DNA of 64,000 nucleotides from Candidatus Dadabacteria bacterium. GTDB lineage: Bacteria; Desulfobacterota_D; UBA1144; Nemesobacterales; Nemesobacteraceae. How positions within the stretch are numbered: position 1 is the stretch's first letter; each line of letters opens with the position of its first letter. A model generated the notes under the pieces. It saw only the letters and a list, made by a program, of their open reading frames with translations, was not told the origin of the DNA and ran no database searches. The translations under genes and the position numbers were made by a program. Positions 13,832 through 22,385 of the stretch are shown piece by piece. The DNA lies in NCBI GenBank assembly GCA_022822065.1, contig JAJECI010000007.1, positions 62,001-126,000 on the forward strand. Direction: 5' to 3'.

Positions 13832-14092
13832 TCACTTAAGAGAGAGAATAAACTCAGAGAGGCTCTCAACAGTCTCAAGAACCTCAGGGGAAACCTCGGA
13901 CTCGTCAATTGAGACTCCGAACTCTTCTTCGAGTTCCATAATGAATTCAAGCGTCGAAACGGAGTCGACGCCAACCCCGAGCTCGATCAGCGACTGCTCA
14001 GGCGATATATCCTGGGGTCTGATGTCGAGATTGAACTTGCCGACGACAAGTCGCCTTATTTTCTCCCCAAGAATTTCTTTTCGCTCGGTCAC
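13832..14092 (-). CDS. Acyl carrier protein
   Basis: This 86-residue acidic four-helix protein has the phosphopantetheine site at Ser44 (GVDSVSTLEF). It shares an ATGA stop/start overlap with the preceding acyl ligase and so is made with it. It is not the housekeeping acpP, which normally sits with fab genes and has a DSLDTVE-type site. The pair looks like a dedicated acyl-loading system. The acyl group and acceptor are not visible here. Confidence 0.88.
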   Translation of the reverse strand: MTERKEILGEKIRRLVVGKFNLDIRPQDISPEQSLIELGVGVDSVSTLEFIMELEEEFGVSIDESEVSPEVLETVESLSEFILSLK

Positions 14093-15534
14093 CTAAGTTT
14101 CTCCCTAAGCACTTTGCCTGCCGGGCTTCTCGGAAGTGCGTCCACAAATTCCATCTTCGCGGGAATCTTGTAGTCAGAAATTTTGCCCCTGCAGAAGTCG
14201 ACAATTTCCCGCCTCGTGAGTCCATCCGCGACGATAAAGGCCTTTACCTCTTCCCTGCCCCCGGCTCCGGAGGTTCCTATCACTGCGGCCTCCATTATTT
14301 TCCCGTGAGTCATAAGCAGGTTTTCAACTTCGAACGGGTCGACCTTGTTCCCGGAAATGTTGATGAAAAGCTTCTTTCTTCCCCGAATGAAAAGATACCC
14401 GTCGCCGTCGAACATTCCGAGATCCCCGGTGTGGTAAAAACCGTCGACAAAAACCCTCTCGGTCTCTTCCGGAAAATCAACGTAGCCGTCCGTCATGGAA
14501 GGGCTCCTTATTATTACCTCGCCGATCTGCCCGACCGGAAGTTCGCTTCCGGTTTCCGAAATCACCCTTATAACAACGTTTTCAACCGGCACTCCGACTG
14601 AAAGACGCTTCTCCTCTATGTTCTCCGCGATATTAATTGCCATCACCCCGGTTTCAGAGGAACCGTATAGCTGGCGTGGATAGACACTGAAAGCCCGGTG
14701 GAAGGAAAAAAAGGTTTCCTCGGGCAGGGGAGCTCCGGCGGAAATAACATGCTTTAGCCGCGGGAAATTATAATCCCCACGGCTTGCGCTTCGAGCGAGG
14801 GTCTCAAGCATGAACGGAACTGCGGGAAAGACCGTTATCTGTTCTTCTTCCAGCACACCGAGAACCTCTTTTCTGGTAAACCTCGGGAGGAAATAACAGC
14901 ACGCCCCGACGCTTAGGGCACTCACGAAATTCCCGAGACCGTAGGTATGCGATATCGGAATCGAAAAAAGAATTCTGTCTCCGCTATCCCAGTTTATTGT
15001 GGCCGTGTGATTCCGGGCAAGGGCGATCATGTTGGCGTGGCTTCTCGCAACGCACTTGGGCTTTCCGGTTGAGCCCGTGGAAAAAAGATAGATGGCTTTC
15101 TCCGAAGGATGATTCCCGGGCGGACCCGCGGGAGCGTCGCCCAGAAAGTTGTCCCGGGTCACGCAAACGGTGTTTATGCCTCCGGAAACGGCGTTTGCTG
15201 TATGCGCAAGAAATTCGTCCGTAACAATAAGGGCCGGCTTTGAGAACTCAAGGTAGTGTCTCATTTCCTCGGTTCCGCAGGCGCTGTCTATCGGAACGCA
15301 GGCGGCTCCAAGCCTCGCTATCGAGAAAACAGATACGGCAAGGGAAAGCGAATTGGGAAGGAAGACGCACACCTTGTCCCCACATGACACCCCACGCCCA
15401 GAAAGAAACGAGGAAAAACCGTCAACAAAGCCGCAGAACTGCGCATAGCTGTAGGTCTCTCCCTCGTACCATAAGGCCGCTCCCCGGGGATTTCTCTCCA
15501 GGTTCGAATAAAGTATTTCGCAGTAGTTTCTCAT
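14089..15534 (-). CDS. Class I adenylate-forming enzyme (acyl-CoA/acyl-ACP synthetase)
   Basis: This enzyme activates a carboxylic acid as acyl-AMP and passes it to a thiol. ATP loop FSTGSTGKPKCVARSH, A5-like YGSSETG, the hinge region YHTGDLGMFDGDGYLFIRGR and the C-terminal catalytic lysine in SPAGKVLREK are present. The longest ORF starts at 15597 and would overlap argC by 56 nt. ATG at 15534, eight bases after the argC stop with a GGGGCG run before it, is more likely (481 aa). The four-base overlap with the ACP gene suggests that protein is its acceptor. Confidence 0.87.
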   Translation of the reverse strand: MRNYCEILYSNLERNPRGAALWYEGETYSYAQFCGFVDGFSSFLSGRGVSCGDKVCVFLPNSLSLAVSVFSIARLGAACVPIDSACGTEEMRHYLEFSKPALIVTDEFLAHTANAVSGGINTVCVTRDNFLGDAPAGPPGNHPSEKAIYLFSTGSTGKPKCVARSHANMIALARNHTATINWDSGDRILFSIPISHTYGLGNFVSALSVGACCYFLPRFTRKEVLGVLEEEQITVFPAVPFMLETLARSASRGDYNFPRLKHVISAGAPLPEETFFSFHRAFSVYPRQLYGSSETGVMAINIAENIEEKRLSVGVPVENVVIRVISETGSELPVGQIGEVIIRSPSMTDGYVDFPEETERVFVDGFYHTGDLGMFDGDGYLFIRGRKKLFINISGNKVDPFEVENLLMTHGKIMEAAVIGTSGAGGREEVKAFIVADGLTRREIVDFCRGKISDYKIPAKMEFVDALPRSPAGKVLREKLR

Positions 15535-15541
15535 CGCCCCG

Positions 15542-16570
15542 TCATGGGAAAAGGGGAACTTGTCCGAGTCCAGTGTCTTCGGGAAATCCGAAGACAATAT
15601 TCATGTTCTGGACGGCCTGGCCCGCGGCACCCTTCATGAGATTGTCAAGAACCGATACGATGACAAGGTGCCCTTCCCGCTTGCAGAAACCCAAAGAGAC
15701 GTAGTTTGAACCGGAAACAGACGCCATCCCGGGCGGCCCGTCGCAGACCCGGACGAAGGCATCATCCCTGTAGAACCCGGCGTAAAGTTCCTTTACCTCA
15801 TCAGGGGAGACATCCGAGCGGAGCCTGAGATAAGAAGCGGCCATTATCCCCCTTTTAACCGGAACGCGTGTATTGAAAAAAAGGAGTTTCTTCTTCACGC
15901 CGCAGAAATCGTAGAGCACGCGAAGAATTTCATGTTTCTGATCATCCCCTCCGGCTCCCTGGGCTGATACGTCCTCCTTTACCTCGGTGTAGTGGCTCTC
16001 GGGTTTCGGCGCCCGTCCCGAAGTCGAAAGAGAAGACTTTATGTCCACTATAATGTCGCTTTCCACTTCATACTCTTTAAGAAAAGGCACAAGGGCGAGA
16101 GAGACGCAGGTAGAGTAGCAGCCCGCGTTAGCCACTAACGGGGCATCCTTTATCCTCTCGCGATTAAGCTCGCTGAGTCCGTAGACCCCTCGCGAGAGAA
16201 GTTCGGGGAAACGGGGTGCCGTGCCGTGAGCCATGGAGTAGTCATCAGGATCAGAGAATCTTAAATCGGAGCTAAGATCGATCACCCTTACGCCTTTCTC
16301 AAGGAACTTGCGCACGAAAACAGAAGAAGTCCCCCCGGGAAGGCAGGAGAACAGAAGATCAAGAGGTTCTGAGTCGGGGATTTTCGATACGGAGCTAAGG
16401 ACAAGGTCCGCGCAGCCCAAAAGATGCGGAAACGCCTCATCCGCCCTCCTGCCCGAGAACTTCTCAGACGTAAGCACCCGCAGGTCAACGTTAGGGTGAG
16501 GAGCCAGAAGGGAAAGAAGCTGCTGGCCGACATAACCCGTAACTCCCAGAATTGCCGTCTTGAGTTTCAT
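15542..16570 (-). CDS. argC: N-acetyl-gamma-glutamyl-phosphate reductase
   Basis: Third step of arginine synthesis: reduces N-acetylglutamyl phosphate with NADPH. The Rossmann loop GVTGYVGQQ opens the protein and the catalytic cysteine lies in NAGCYST (about Cys151 from the chosen start). The ORF begins with TTG at 16588; ATG at 16570 with AAGAGAAG just before it is preferred (342 aa), fitting type 1 ArgC. argB, argD and argF are about 40 kb away in this window, so the pathway is split. Confidence 0.94.
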   Translation of the reverse strand: MKLKTAILGVTGYVGQQLLSLLAPHPNVDLRVLTSEKFSGRRADEAFPHLLGCADLVLSSVSKIPDSEPLDLLFSCLPGGTSSVFVRKFLEKGVRVIDLSSDLRFSDPDDYSMAHGTAPRFPELLSRGVYGLSELNRERIKDAPLVANAGCYSTCVSLALVPFLKEYEVESDIIVDIKSSLSTSGRAPKPESHYTEVKEDVSAQGAGGDDQKHEILRVLYDFCGVKKKLLFFNTRVPVKRGIMAASYLRLRSDVSPDEVKELYAGFYRDDAFVRVCDGPPGMASVSGSNYVSLGFCKREGHLVIVSVLDNLMKGAAGQAVQNMNIVFGFPEDTGLGQVPLFP

Positions 16571-16699
16571 CTTCTCTTGGGAAACCAAGCTGTTCGCCGC
16601 GAATACCTCTTGATTAGTATGGGACTTGCTATCATTAATATAGCTTTAAAAACGGAAGGGAAAAACCGGGTTCGGAGGAAAAAAGGTTGGCTTCCGTCC

Positions 16700-18016
16700 T
16701 CAGGCGCTCCGAGAGGTTGCGTTTCTAAATACCCTGTCGATCCACTGCTCTATGTTCTTGCGCGAGGTCTTTCCTATAAGCTCCTTCACCTCGCTCATTG
16801 GAATCACGGCCTTGGCGTAGGATCTGTGTCCGCCGGCGCTTCCTATTTCGTCAAAAAGCTCGAAAAGCAGACGCCCGGCGCTCTTGACAGACCCGCTGTT
16901 TCTTACGGATATGACCACATGGGAACCGGAAACAATTCCGAAGGCTACAGACCAATTGACCCCCTCCACCTTCATCCCCATGTCGGCCACCTGGGAGATA
17001 AGATGCTCTTTTTCTATCCTGCCTAAGTTCATGAAAATTATTCCGTCATTTATCCAGTGTCTTGAGAGCGCCTGGCCGTAATGTTTGATCTCTTCTGAAT
17101 ACAGGGTTTTGGATTCTATTTTCCTGAGCAAACCCAAGTCGGCCTGACTGTAGAGATATGTGAACGCTTCGAGATCGTCAAGATCCGCACCCCTGTTGAG
17201 AATCATGGTGTCGGCTTTTATGCCGTAGAGAAGCGCGGTTGAAAGTTTCGCGGAAATCTCAACCTGGGCGGCCCTGAGGAGCCGGGTCATGATCGTCGCT
17301 GTAGCTCCTTCTTCGGAACTTATCTCGGTGAATTTCGCGTCACACTCGGGAGTCCTAGGATGATGGTCGATCACCGAATCGATATCCGTAATCTCGCCTC
17401 TGAAATAAGAAGGCTGCACGTCGACAAGCGCTACGGAGTCGAAACTTCTTATGTCATCGTGGGAAACCACCTGCAACTCTATGTCCATAAGCTCCACCAT
17501 GGCCACGTTCTCGGGTCTTGATATCTTCTCCCCGAGGTAACCTATAATCGCCGTTTTCTTGTTTCTTCTAAGAAGGGTCCGAAGGGCCATGGCGCTTGCG
17601 ATCGCGTCCGGGTCGGGTTGGCTATGAACAAGTATGAGAAGCTTTTTCGCGTCGCGGTGAACCTCTCTTATAAGCCTTACGGAGATATCGGACCTCGCAA
17701 GCTTCTCCTCAAAAGATATCTGGCTGTCGGCAACTTTATCAAATCTCACGTATCTCGCTATATAGCCATCTTTGCGCTGCTCGCCGCCAGCGGAAACAAC
17801 TATCGGACTCGTGGGGTAACTGCGAGCGAGAGATGCCAGAAACTTCTTGGTCCCAAACTCGTTGTTTACGACTATAAGCGTAAAGACTCCCTTCTGACTA
17901 AACGCGTCATCAGGAGAATCAAGCTCTGTTATCTCGCCCCTGTTCTTAAAAAGACTCATCAGGAGAATGTCAAATTCTCCGATGAACATATATCGCTTTT
18001 CCCCGTTCGTACTCAT
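16700..18016 (-). CDS. DHH-family phosphoesterase (NrnA-like) with extra N-terminal domain
   Basis: The core has DHH motifs SQPDPDAIASA, LVDVQPSYF, IDHHPRTPECDA and LLYGIKADT, then a DHHA1 domain ending GSAGGHRSYAK. This predicts hydrolysis of short oligonucleotides, pAp or cyclic dinucleotides. Roughly 110 residues precede the core and look like an alpha/beta (RCK/TrkA-like) domain. The ORF opens at 18115 inside trpA. ATG at 18016, 19 bp after the trpA stop, gives 438 aa; ATG at 17989 preceded by GGGGAAAAG is the alternative. Substrate is inferred only from family. Confidence 0.82.
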   Translation of the reverse strand: MSTNGEKRYMFIGEFDILLMSLFKNRGEITELDSPDDAFSQKGVFTLIVVNNEFGTKKFLASLARSYPTSPIVVSAGGEQRKDGYIARYVRFDKVADSQISFEEKLARSDISVRLIREVHRDAKKLLILVHSQPDPDAIASAMALRTLLRRNKKTAIIGYLGEKISRPENVAMVELMDIELQVVSHDDIRSFDSVALVDVQPSYFRGEITDIDSVIDHHPRTPECDAKFTEISSEEGATATIMTRLLRAAQVEISAKLSTALLYGIKADTMILNRGADLDDLEAFTYLYSQADLGLLRKIESKTLYSEEIKHYGQALSRHWINDGIIFMNLGRIEKEHLISQVADMGMKVEGVNWSVAFGIVSGSHVVISVRNSGSVKSAGRLLFELFDEIGSAGGHRSYAKAVIPMSEVKELIGKTSRKNIEQWIDRVFRNATSRSA

Positions 18017-18035
18017 CGTGTCCGGAATGCAGAAC

Positions 18036-18836
18036 CTACCTGTAGCAGGCGGCGCTAAGTTCCTCCGTGAAGCTTGAAATCCTCCCCAGCACTTCTTGTC
18101 TTTCCTCACCGCCACCCTCTATTATTCTCACAAGGGCGCTTCCCACGATAACAGCATCGGAAAAAGAGGCTATCGCGGCAGCCTGACGCGCGGAGGACAC
18201 CCCGAAACCCACCCCAACGGGAAGTTCCGAGCGGCGCTTTATTCTCTCCACAAGATCCTCGAGATCGTAATCCATGTCGGGGCGCGCTCCCGTGACTCCG
18301 GTGACCGAAACCACATAGATAAAACCCGAGGCGTTTTGCGACACCATCTCTATTCTTTCCTCGGTGCTGGTCGGGGCGAGCAGAAAGATGCGGTCAAGTC
18401 CCTCCCGTTCGACATGGGTGCTAAGCTCCCCGGCCTCCTCGGGCGGAAGATCAACGACCAGAACTCCGTCCGCTCCCGCCTCGCGGGCGTCGCGCGCGAA
18501 GCGCTCGGCACCATAGGAGAAAAAAGGGTTGTAGTAGCCGAAAAGTATCACGGGAATATCCGAGCGGGACCTTATCCTTCTGACAAGAGAAAGTACGTCG
18601 GAGACGGATGTCGAGTTAGCAAGAGCCCGTTCCGAGGCCGCCTGGATCACCGGCCCGTCCGCCATGGGATCTGAGAAGGGGATGCCGATTTCCACCATAT
18701 CGACACCGCTTGCCTCCATGTGGCCAATGATCTGCTCGGTCAAGTCGATATCAGGGTCCCCGGCGGTAACATAGCAGATTAAGGCCGCTTTGTTTTTCTC
18801 CCGAAGTTCGCGGAATTTTTCCTTTATCCTTCCCAT
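18036..18836 (-). CDS. trpA: Tryptophan synthase alpha chain
   Basis: Splits indole-3-glycerol phosphate to indole and glyceraldehyde-3-phosphate, passing indole to TrpB. The 266-residue TIM barrel shows the catalytic Glu in DMVEIGIPFSDPMADGP, the Asp in the same stretch, and the phosphate loops GVTGAR and GFGVSS. It is 149 bp downstream of trpB rather than overlapping it, with a consensus promoter in the gap. No strong ribosome site precedes its ATG. Confidence 0.95.
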   Translation of the reverse strand: MGRIKEKFRELREKNKAALICYVTAGDPDIDLTEQIIGHMEASGVDMVEIGIPFSDPMADGPVIQAASERALANSTSVSDVLSLVRRIRSRSDIPVILFGYYNPFFSYGAERFARDAREAGADGVLVVDLPPEEAGELSTHVEREGLDRIFLLAPTSTEERIEMVSQNASGFIYVVSVTGVTGARPDMDYDLEDLVERIKRRSELPVGVGFGVSSARQAAAIASFSDAVIVGSALVRIIEGGGEERQEVLGRISSFTEELSAACYR

Positions 18837-18920
18837 GTGCTTTTATAAGAAGCCGGTAGTCTGGAAACGCAGAAATCGCAAGCAAACAAAGTAAAAAACG
18901 AACCTCCAACCTTCAAAAGC

Positions 18921-18949
18921 TTTATATACGCGCGTATGGGTATTGTCAA
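18921..18949 (-). promoter_or_regulatory. Consensus sigma70 promoter for trpA with a palindrome in its spacer
   Basis: On the minus strand the trpB-trpA gap reads TTGACA, 17 bases, TATAAA. The spacer and -10 overlap a perfect 12-bp palindrome ATACGCGCGTAT (18926-18937), well placed for a repressor. Transcription would start near 18914, giving a leader of roughly 78 nt before trpA. The promoter match is seen directly; control through the palindrome is inference. Confidence 0.7.
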
Positions 18950-18985
18950 GCACACAACGGGGGAGTAAAACCGGTCCACGCCGCT

Positions 18986-20185
18986 TCATAGAAGAGAGGA
19001 AGCGGTATGTATGTCCTTATCCCCCCTGCCGGAGAGACAGATCACTATAACTTGCTCGGAGGACATGGACGGAGCGATTTTGCGCACGTGGGCTATTGCG
19101 TGGGCGGTTTCAAGCGCAGGTATTATTCCCTCGACTTCCGAGAGAAAGGAAAACGCCGAGAGCGCCTCTTCGTCCGTTACGGACACGTAATCGACTTCAC
19201 CCGCGTCCTGGAAATACGAATGCTCGGGACCCACGCCCGGATAGTCAAGACCCGCGGCGACGGAATGAGCTCCCTTTACCTGCCCGTCTTCGTCCTGGAG
19301 CAGGTAGGTTTTGCTTCCGTGGAGGACCCCTACCGAACCCGCGGTTATCGTCGCCGAATGAAGACCGCTATCAAGACCGTGGCCCGCCGCCTCCACGCCG
19401 ATTTTCCTTACCCCGGATTCCTCTATGAAGGGAAAGAAAAGGCCCATGGCGTTTGAGCCGCCACCGACGCAGGCAACCAAGGTGTCTGGGAGCTTTCCCT
19501 CCGCGGCGAGTATTTGCTCCATAGCCTCATGTCCGATCACCGACTGAAAATCCCTTACCATCATCGGGTAGGGATGGGGACCGGCGACACTTCCTATTAT
19601 GTAGAAGGTGTTTCTCACGTTCGTAACCCAGTCTCTCATAGCCTCGTTCATGGCGTCTTTGAGTGTTTTCGTGCCCGAGACCACGGGCCTTACCTCGGCG
19701 CCCAGAAGCTTCATGCGGAAAACGTTAAGTTCTTGACGCTTCGTGTCCTCCTCCCCCATGTATATCACGCACTCCTTGTTCAAAAGCGCGGCCACCGTGG
19801 CCGTGGCGACCCCATGCTGCCCCGCCCCCGTTTCGGCTATTATCCTGTCCTTACCCATCCTCCCGCAGAGAACCCCCTGGCCTATCGTGTTGTTTATCTT
19901 GTGCGCCCCCGTGTGGGCAAGATCCTCTCTTTTAAGGTAAATCTTGGCGCCGCCGAGATTCTCTGTCATCGCGCGGGCGTAGTAAAGCGGGGTGGGCCTC
20001 CCCGCGTACTGCTTCAGGTAGTAATCAATCTCCTCGTGAAAAGTCTCGTCAGCCGCGGCCTCATCGTAGGCCCGCTGAAGCTCGATCAGAGCGGGCATCA
20101 GGGTTTCTGAGACGTAGCGGCCGCCGAAGTCTCCGAAATGACCTTCCACGTCAGGATAGCTGTATTTCCGGTCAGTCTTGCCCAT
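18986..20185 (-). CDS. trpB: Tryptophan synthase beta chain
   Basis: PLP enzyme that joins indole and serine. The 399 residues are the TrpB1 type; the PLP lysine is Lys96 in HTGAHKINN, the serine-binding GAGQHG loop follows, and the phosphate-binding [10 protein letters not shown] is present. It overlaps the end of trpF by 14 nt, so the two are translated from one message. trpA is separate behind its own promoter. Confidence 0.96.
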   Translation of the reverse strand: MGKTDRKYSYPDVEGHFGDFGGRYVSETLMPALIELQRAYDEAAADETFHEEIDYYLKQYAGRPTPLYYARAMTENLGGAKIYLKREDLAHTGAHKINNTIGQGVLCGRMGKDRIIAETGAGQHGVATATVAALLNKECVIYMGEEDTKRQELNVFRMKLLGAEVRPVVSGTKTLKDAMNEAMRDWVTNVRNTFYIIGSVAGPHPYPMMVRDFQSVIGHEAMEQILAAEGKLPDTLVACVGGGSNAMGLFFPFIEESGVRKIGVEAAGHGLDSGLHSATITAGSVGVLHGSKTYLLQDEDGQVKGAHSVAAGLDYPGVGPEHSYFQDAGEVDYVSVTDEEALSAFSFLSEVEGIIPALETAHAIAHVRKIAPSMSSEQVIVICLSGRGDKDIHTASSLL

Positions 20186-20792
20186 AACTTGCGGCCTCCA
20201 TGAATCGCTTAAGCTTAAGATGATCTTTTATGCCCGGGGAGCTTTCCACCCCGGAACTTACGTCAACGGCGTAGGGACCCACGGCCCGTATGGCGTCGCG
20301 TACGTTATCCGAGTTAAGACCTCCGGAAAGTATAACGAATTTATCCCCTAGTTTCCGGCGAGAAAGCACATCCCAAGCAAAATTCTCTCCAGTGCCCCCG
20401 TAGGCATCCGGCGAGTAGGCATCGAAAAGAAAGGCGTCCGTATCGTAGAGTTCAACTGTGTCAAGACTGCTCGAGTCCTTTACTCTTATGGCCTTTATGT
20501 AGTTTTCTCCGAATGCGGCGCAGAACTCCGGGGTCTCATCCCCGTGGAGCTGGTAGACGTCAAAACCCGCAACGTCCCTTGCTTCCCGAAGGTAGTCCGC
20601 CTCGGCGTTTACGAAAACCCCCACCTTGGTTACAAACGGGGGAATCTGCCTTATTATTTCTCCCGCCGCTTCAGGACTGACGAACCTCGGGCTTTTTTCG
20701 TAGAAAATGAAACCGAGGGCCGAGGCTCCGAGCCGTACCGCGCAGAGCGCATCCTCAGGGTTAGTTATTCCGCACACCTTTATTCTGGTCAT
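20172..20792 (-). CDS. trpF: Phosphoribosylanthranilate isomerase
   Basis: Amadori rearrangement step of tryptophan synthesis. The 206-residue TIM barrel starts [10 protein letters not shown] with the catalytic Cys7. The catalytic Asp is probably in the [11 protein letters not shown] stretch, and phosphate loops LSGGLN and [11 protein letters not shown] are seen. It is the first trp gene on this strand; trpE, G, D and C are not in the window. Confidence 0.94.
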   Translation of the reverse strand: MTRIKVCGITNPEDALCAVRLGASALGFIFYEKSPRFVSPEAAGEIIRQIPPFVTKVGVFVNAEADYLREARDVAGFDVYQLHGDETPEFCAAFGENYIKAIRVKDSSSLDTVELYDTDAFLFDAYSPDAYGGTGENFAWDVLSRRKLGDKFVILSGGLNSDNVRDAIRAVGPYAVDVSSGVESSPGIKDHLKLKRFMEAASYGQD

Positions 20793-20848
20793 TTGCGGTT
20801 AATCCTAACCGATGAGGCAGAATTAATTAACCGTATCCGAACACGAAT

Positions 20849-20886
20849 AAAAAAGCCCCTCGCACCGTCTCCGGAGCAAGGGGCTT
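20849..20886 (-). terminator. Rho-independent terminator after the porin gene
   Basis: On the minus strand an 8-bp stem AAGCCCCT/AGGGGCTT with a GC-rich loop is followed by TTTTTTATTC. It stands 55-90 bp past the porin stop codon and ahead of trpF, so it insulates the trp genes from porin transcription. Confidence 0.8.
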
Positions 20887-20941
20887 CGGCCTAACAGATT
20901 AATAAGGAAGGAGAAAAAAACTTGTTCCTTCGCGCAGACTC

Positions 20942-22219
20942 CTAGAAGTAGGCCTGAACCTGCGCTCTTACCATGTTTTCATCCGATTCCGCGCCAGAGA
21001 GCTCCTCTTCTCTCTGGAACGTGTAGTCAAGCTGTATCTTCCACTTGTGATTGCCGCTCAGGTAGTAGTTAAGCCCCTGAGTGAACGTCCACACGTTGTC
21101 AAGGTCATTTCCCCCGAGAACGTTGGCATCAGTGTCAAACGTGACCATCGCATACCTTGAGGCAATTTCGATTCTCTTCGGAATCACAAAGAAACCACCC
21201 TGAACCCTGAAACCCTGATCATAGGCAGTCTCTACACCGCCATCATCCGGATTGGCCCACCTTCCGATATACTCACCGGTGAGGTTGAACCTTGGATCCC
21301 TGTAGTTTATGTCGGCCGTCAAAGAAGTTACCGTCCCGTTTTCAAGCGCCCTCTCTCCAGATGGAATTCCGATATTGCCGTCACTGCCATCTTCAACATC
21401 TATGCCCGCAACAGCGACTCCAACCATGAGCGTGGGCCTCTTGGCAAAGTTCTCTCTTACCTTCTTGGCTTTTCCGCCTATAACAGCCGCCTGAACCCTG
21501 CCTGCCCAGAGCATGCCGGTATCACCCTTGTCGTTCTTGGTGTTTGTACCTTCTCCCTGGAAAAGACCGAAATCGTAGCGGATCATCCCGCCGCCGAGAA
21601 AACCGTAAGCACCGCCGCCGATATCCCTGTCGTACTCAAAGTAGTCGGTTATTATCGAGCGGCCTACGACCTGAAGGGCGGATGAGGAGTTAAGCACCTC
21701 TCTGTTAAACGGAACCTTGTACTGACCCATCGTGGGAACAAAAGCCTTGTTCTTGGCAAACGAAAGTTTCATGTCCTTAAGTTCACCAGTTCTTCCGAAA
21801 TCGTACTGAACCTTGTATTTCATCCACGGGGCGAAAGCGTTACCGTCCCACGTTACCCTGAGCCTTCTTACCCTGAAACCGAGACCTTCGTTGTCGTCTC
21901 CGTCAGGATTTATGTAGTTGGCCAAGAACTGGCCACGAAGCCTCATTCTCATCTTGTAGTTCTTGTCCGCGGTCTGGAAAGTAAGGCCGGTGCCTTTTTT
22001 GGTTTTGACCTTTATTTTGTTGTACCAAGCCTTGGTGTCTTTAGCCTCGTACATTTTCATGTTCATCTGCTGACTTTGTTCCTCGAGCCTCTCTATCTGC
22101 TTTTTCAGCTCCTGAATCTGTTCCTCGATGCTCCTATCGCCGTCGCCGGCCTGAGCGGGAAGGGACATAAAGGAAAGCAACGTTATGAAAGACACAGCTA
22201 AAACCGCTAAAAATCTCAT
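20942..22219 (-). CDS. Phosphate-selective porin (OprP/OprO family)
   Basis: Outer-membrane trimeric channel for phosphate or polyphosphate. The 425-residue product has a signal peptide (MRFLAVLAV...LPAQA, cut near 24) and a short coiled coil at about 30-60, a common OprP feature. Beta-strand-rich sequence with FRVRRLRVTWDG and WMKYKVQYDF follows, and it ends in an aromatic (AYF). It is divergent from phoB, preceded by repeats that look like a Pho box and by an AGGAGGATATGAG ribosome site, and followed by a strong terminator. Location in the Pho block supports phosphate specificity. Confidence 0.88.
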   Translation of the reverse strand: MRFLAVLAVSFITLLSFMSLPAQAGDGDRSIEEQIQELKKQIERLEEQSQQMNMKMYEAKDTKAWYNKIKVKTKKGTGLTFQTADKNYKMRMRLRGQFLANYINPDGDDNEGLGFRVRRLRVTWDGNAFAPWMKYKVQYDFGRTGELKDMKLSFAKNKAFVPTMGQYKVPFNREVLNSSSALQVVGRSIITDYFEYDRDIGGGAYGFLGGGMIRYDFGLFQGEGTNTKNDKGDTGMLWAGRVQAAVIGGKAKKVRENFAKRPTLMVGVAVAGIDVEDGSDGNIGIPSGERALENGTVTSLTADINYRDPRFNLTGEYIGRWANPDDGGVETAYDQGFRVQGGFFVIPKRIEIASRYAMVTFDTDANVLGGNDLDNVWTFTQGLNYYLSGNHKWKIQLDYTFQREEELSGAESDENMVRAQVQAYF

Positions 22220-22271
22220 CTCATATCCTCCTTGATGTGTTTATTGCTCTGCTTTGAACAACTCTGGGCTA

Positions 22272-22325
22272 ATGATATTTGCGAATGGTTAATTCAGAAT
22301 AAATAAACTGTTAGTTCTACGTTAA
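22272..22325 (-). promoter_or_regulatory. Pho-box-like repeat array and -10 element for the porin gene
   Basis: Reading the minus strand, hexamers TTAACG, CTAACA, TTTATT and TTAACC occur at exactly 11-nt steps (22320, 22309, 22298, 22287). Nine bases further is TATCAT, a -10-like element (22272-22277). The TT(A/C)ACA-type unit resembles Bacillus PhoP and cyanobacterial SphR sites rather than the enterobacterial CTGTCAT unit. The same layout precedes pstS. Confidence 0.65.
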
Positions 22326-22342
22326 GAGACCCCGGTGCGCAA

Positions 22343-22371
22343 TTGATGTACGCATTCGCATTCTGTAAATT
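22343..22371 (+). promoter_or_regulatory. Putative phoBR promoter
   Basis: TTGATG at 22343-22348 and TAAATT at 22366-22371 are separated by 17 bp and lie just ahead of phoB, so the message would begin only a few bases before the AGGGAAAGCGT ribosome region. Seen by eye; strength unknown. Confidence 0.5.
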
Positions 22372-22385
22372 ATCAGGGAAAGCGT

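Noticed and set aside
15534-15597. Acyl ligase start at 15597
   Set aside because: It would overlap argC by 56 nt and adds residues without family match; ATG at 15534 lies just after the argC stop.
16700-18115. Full-length start of the DHH phosphoesterase at 18115
   Set aside because: The first 33 residues overlap trpA coding sequence by 80 nt; an ATG 19 bp after the trpA stop fits better.
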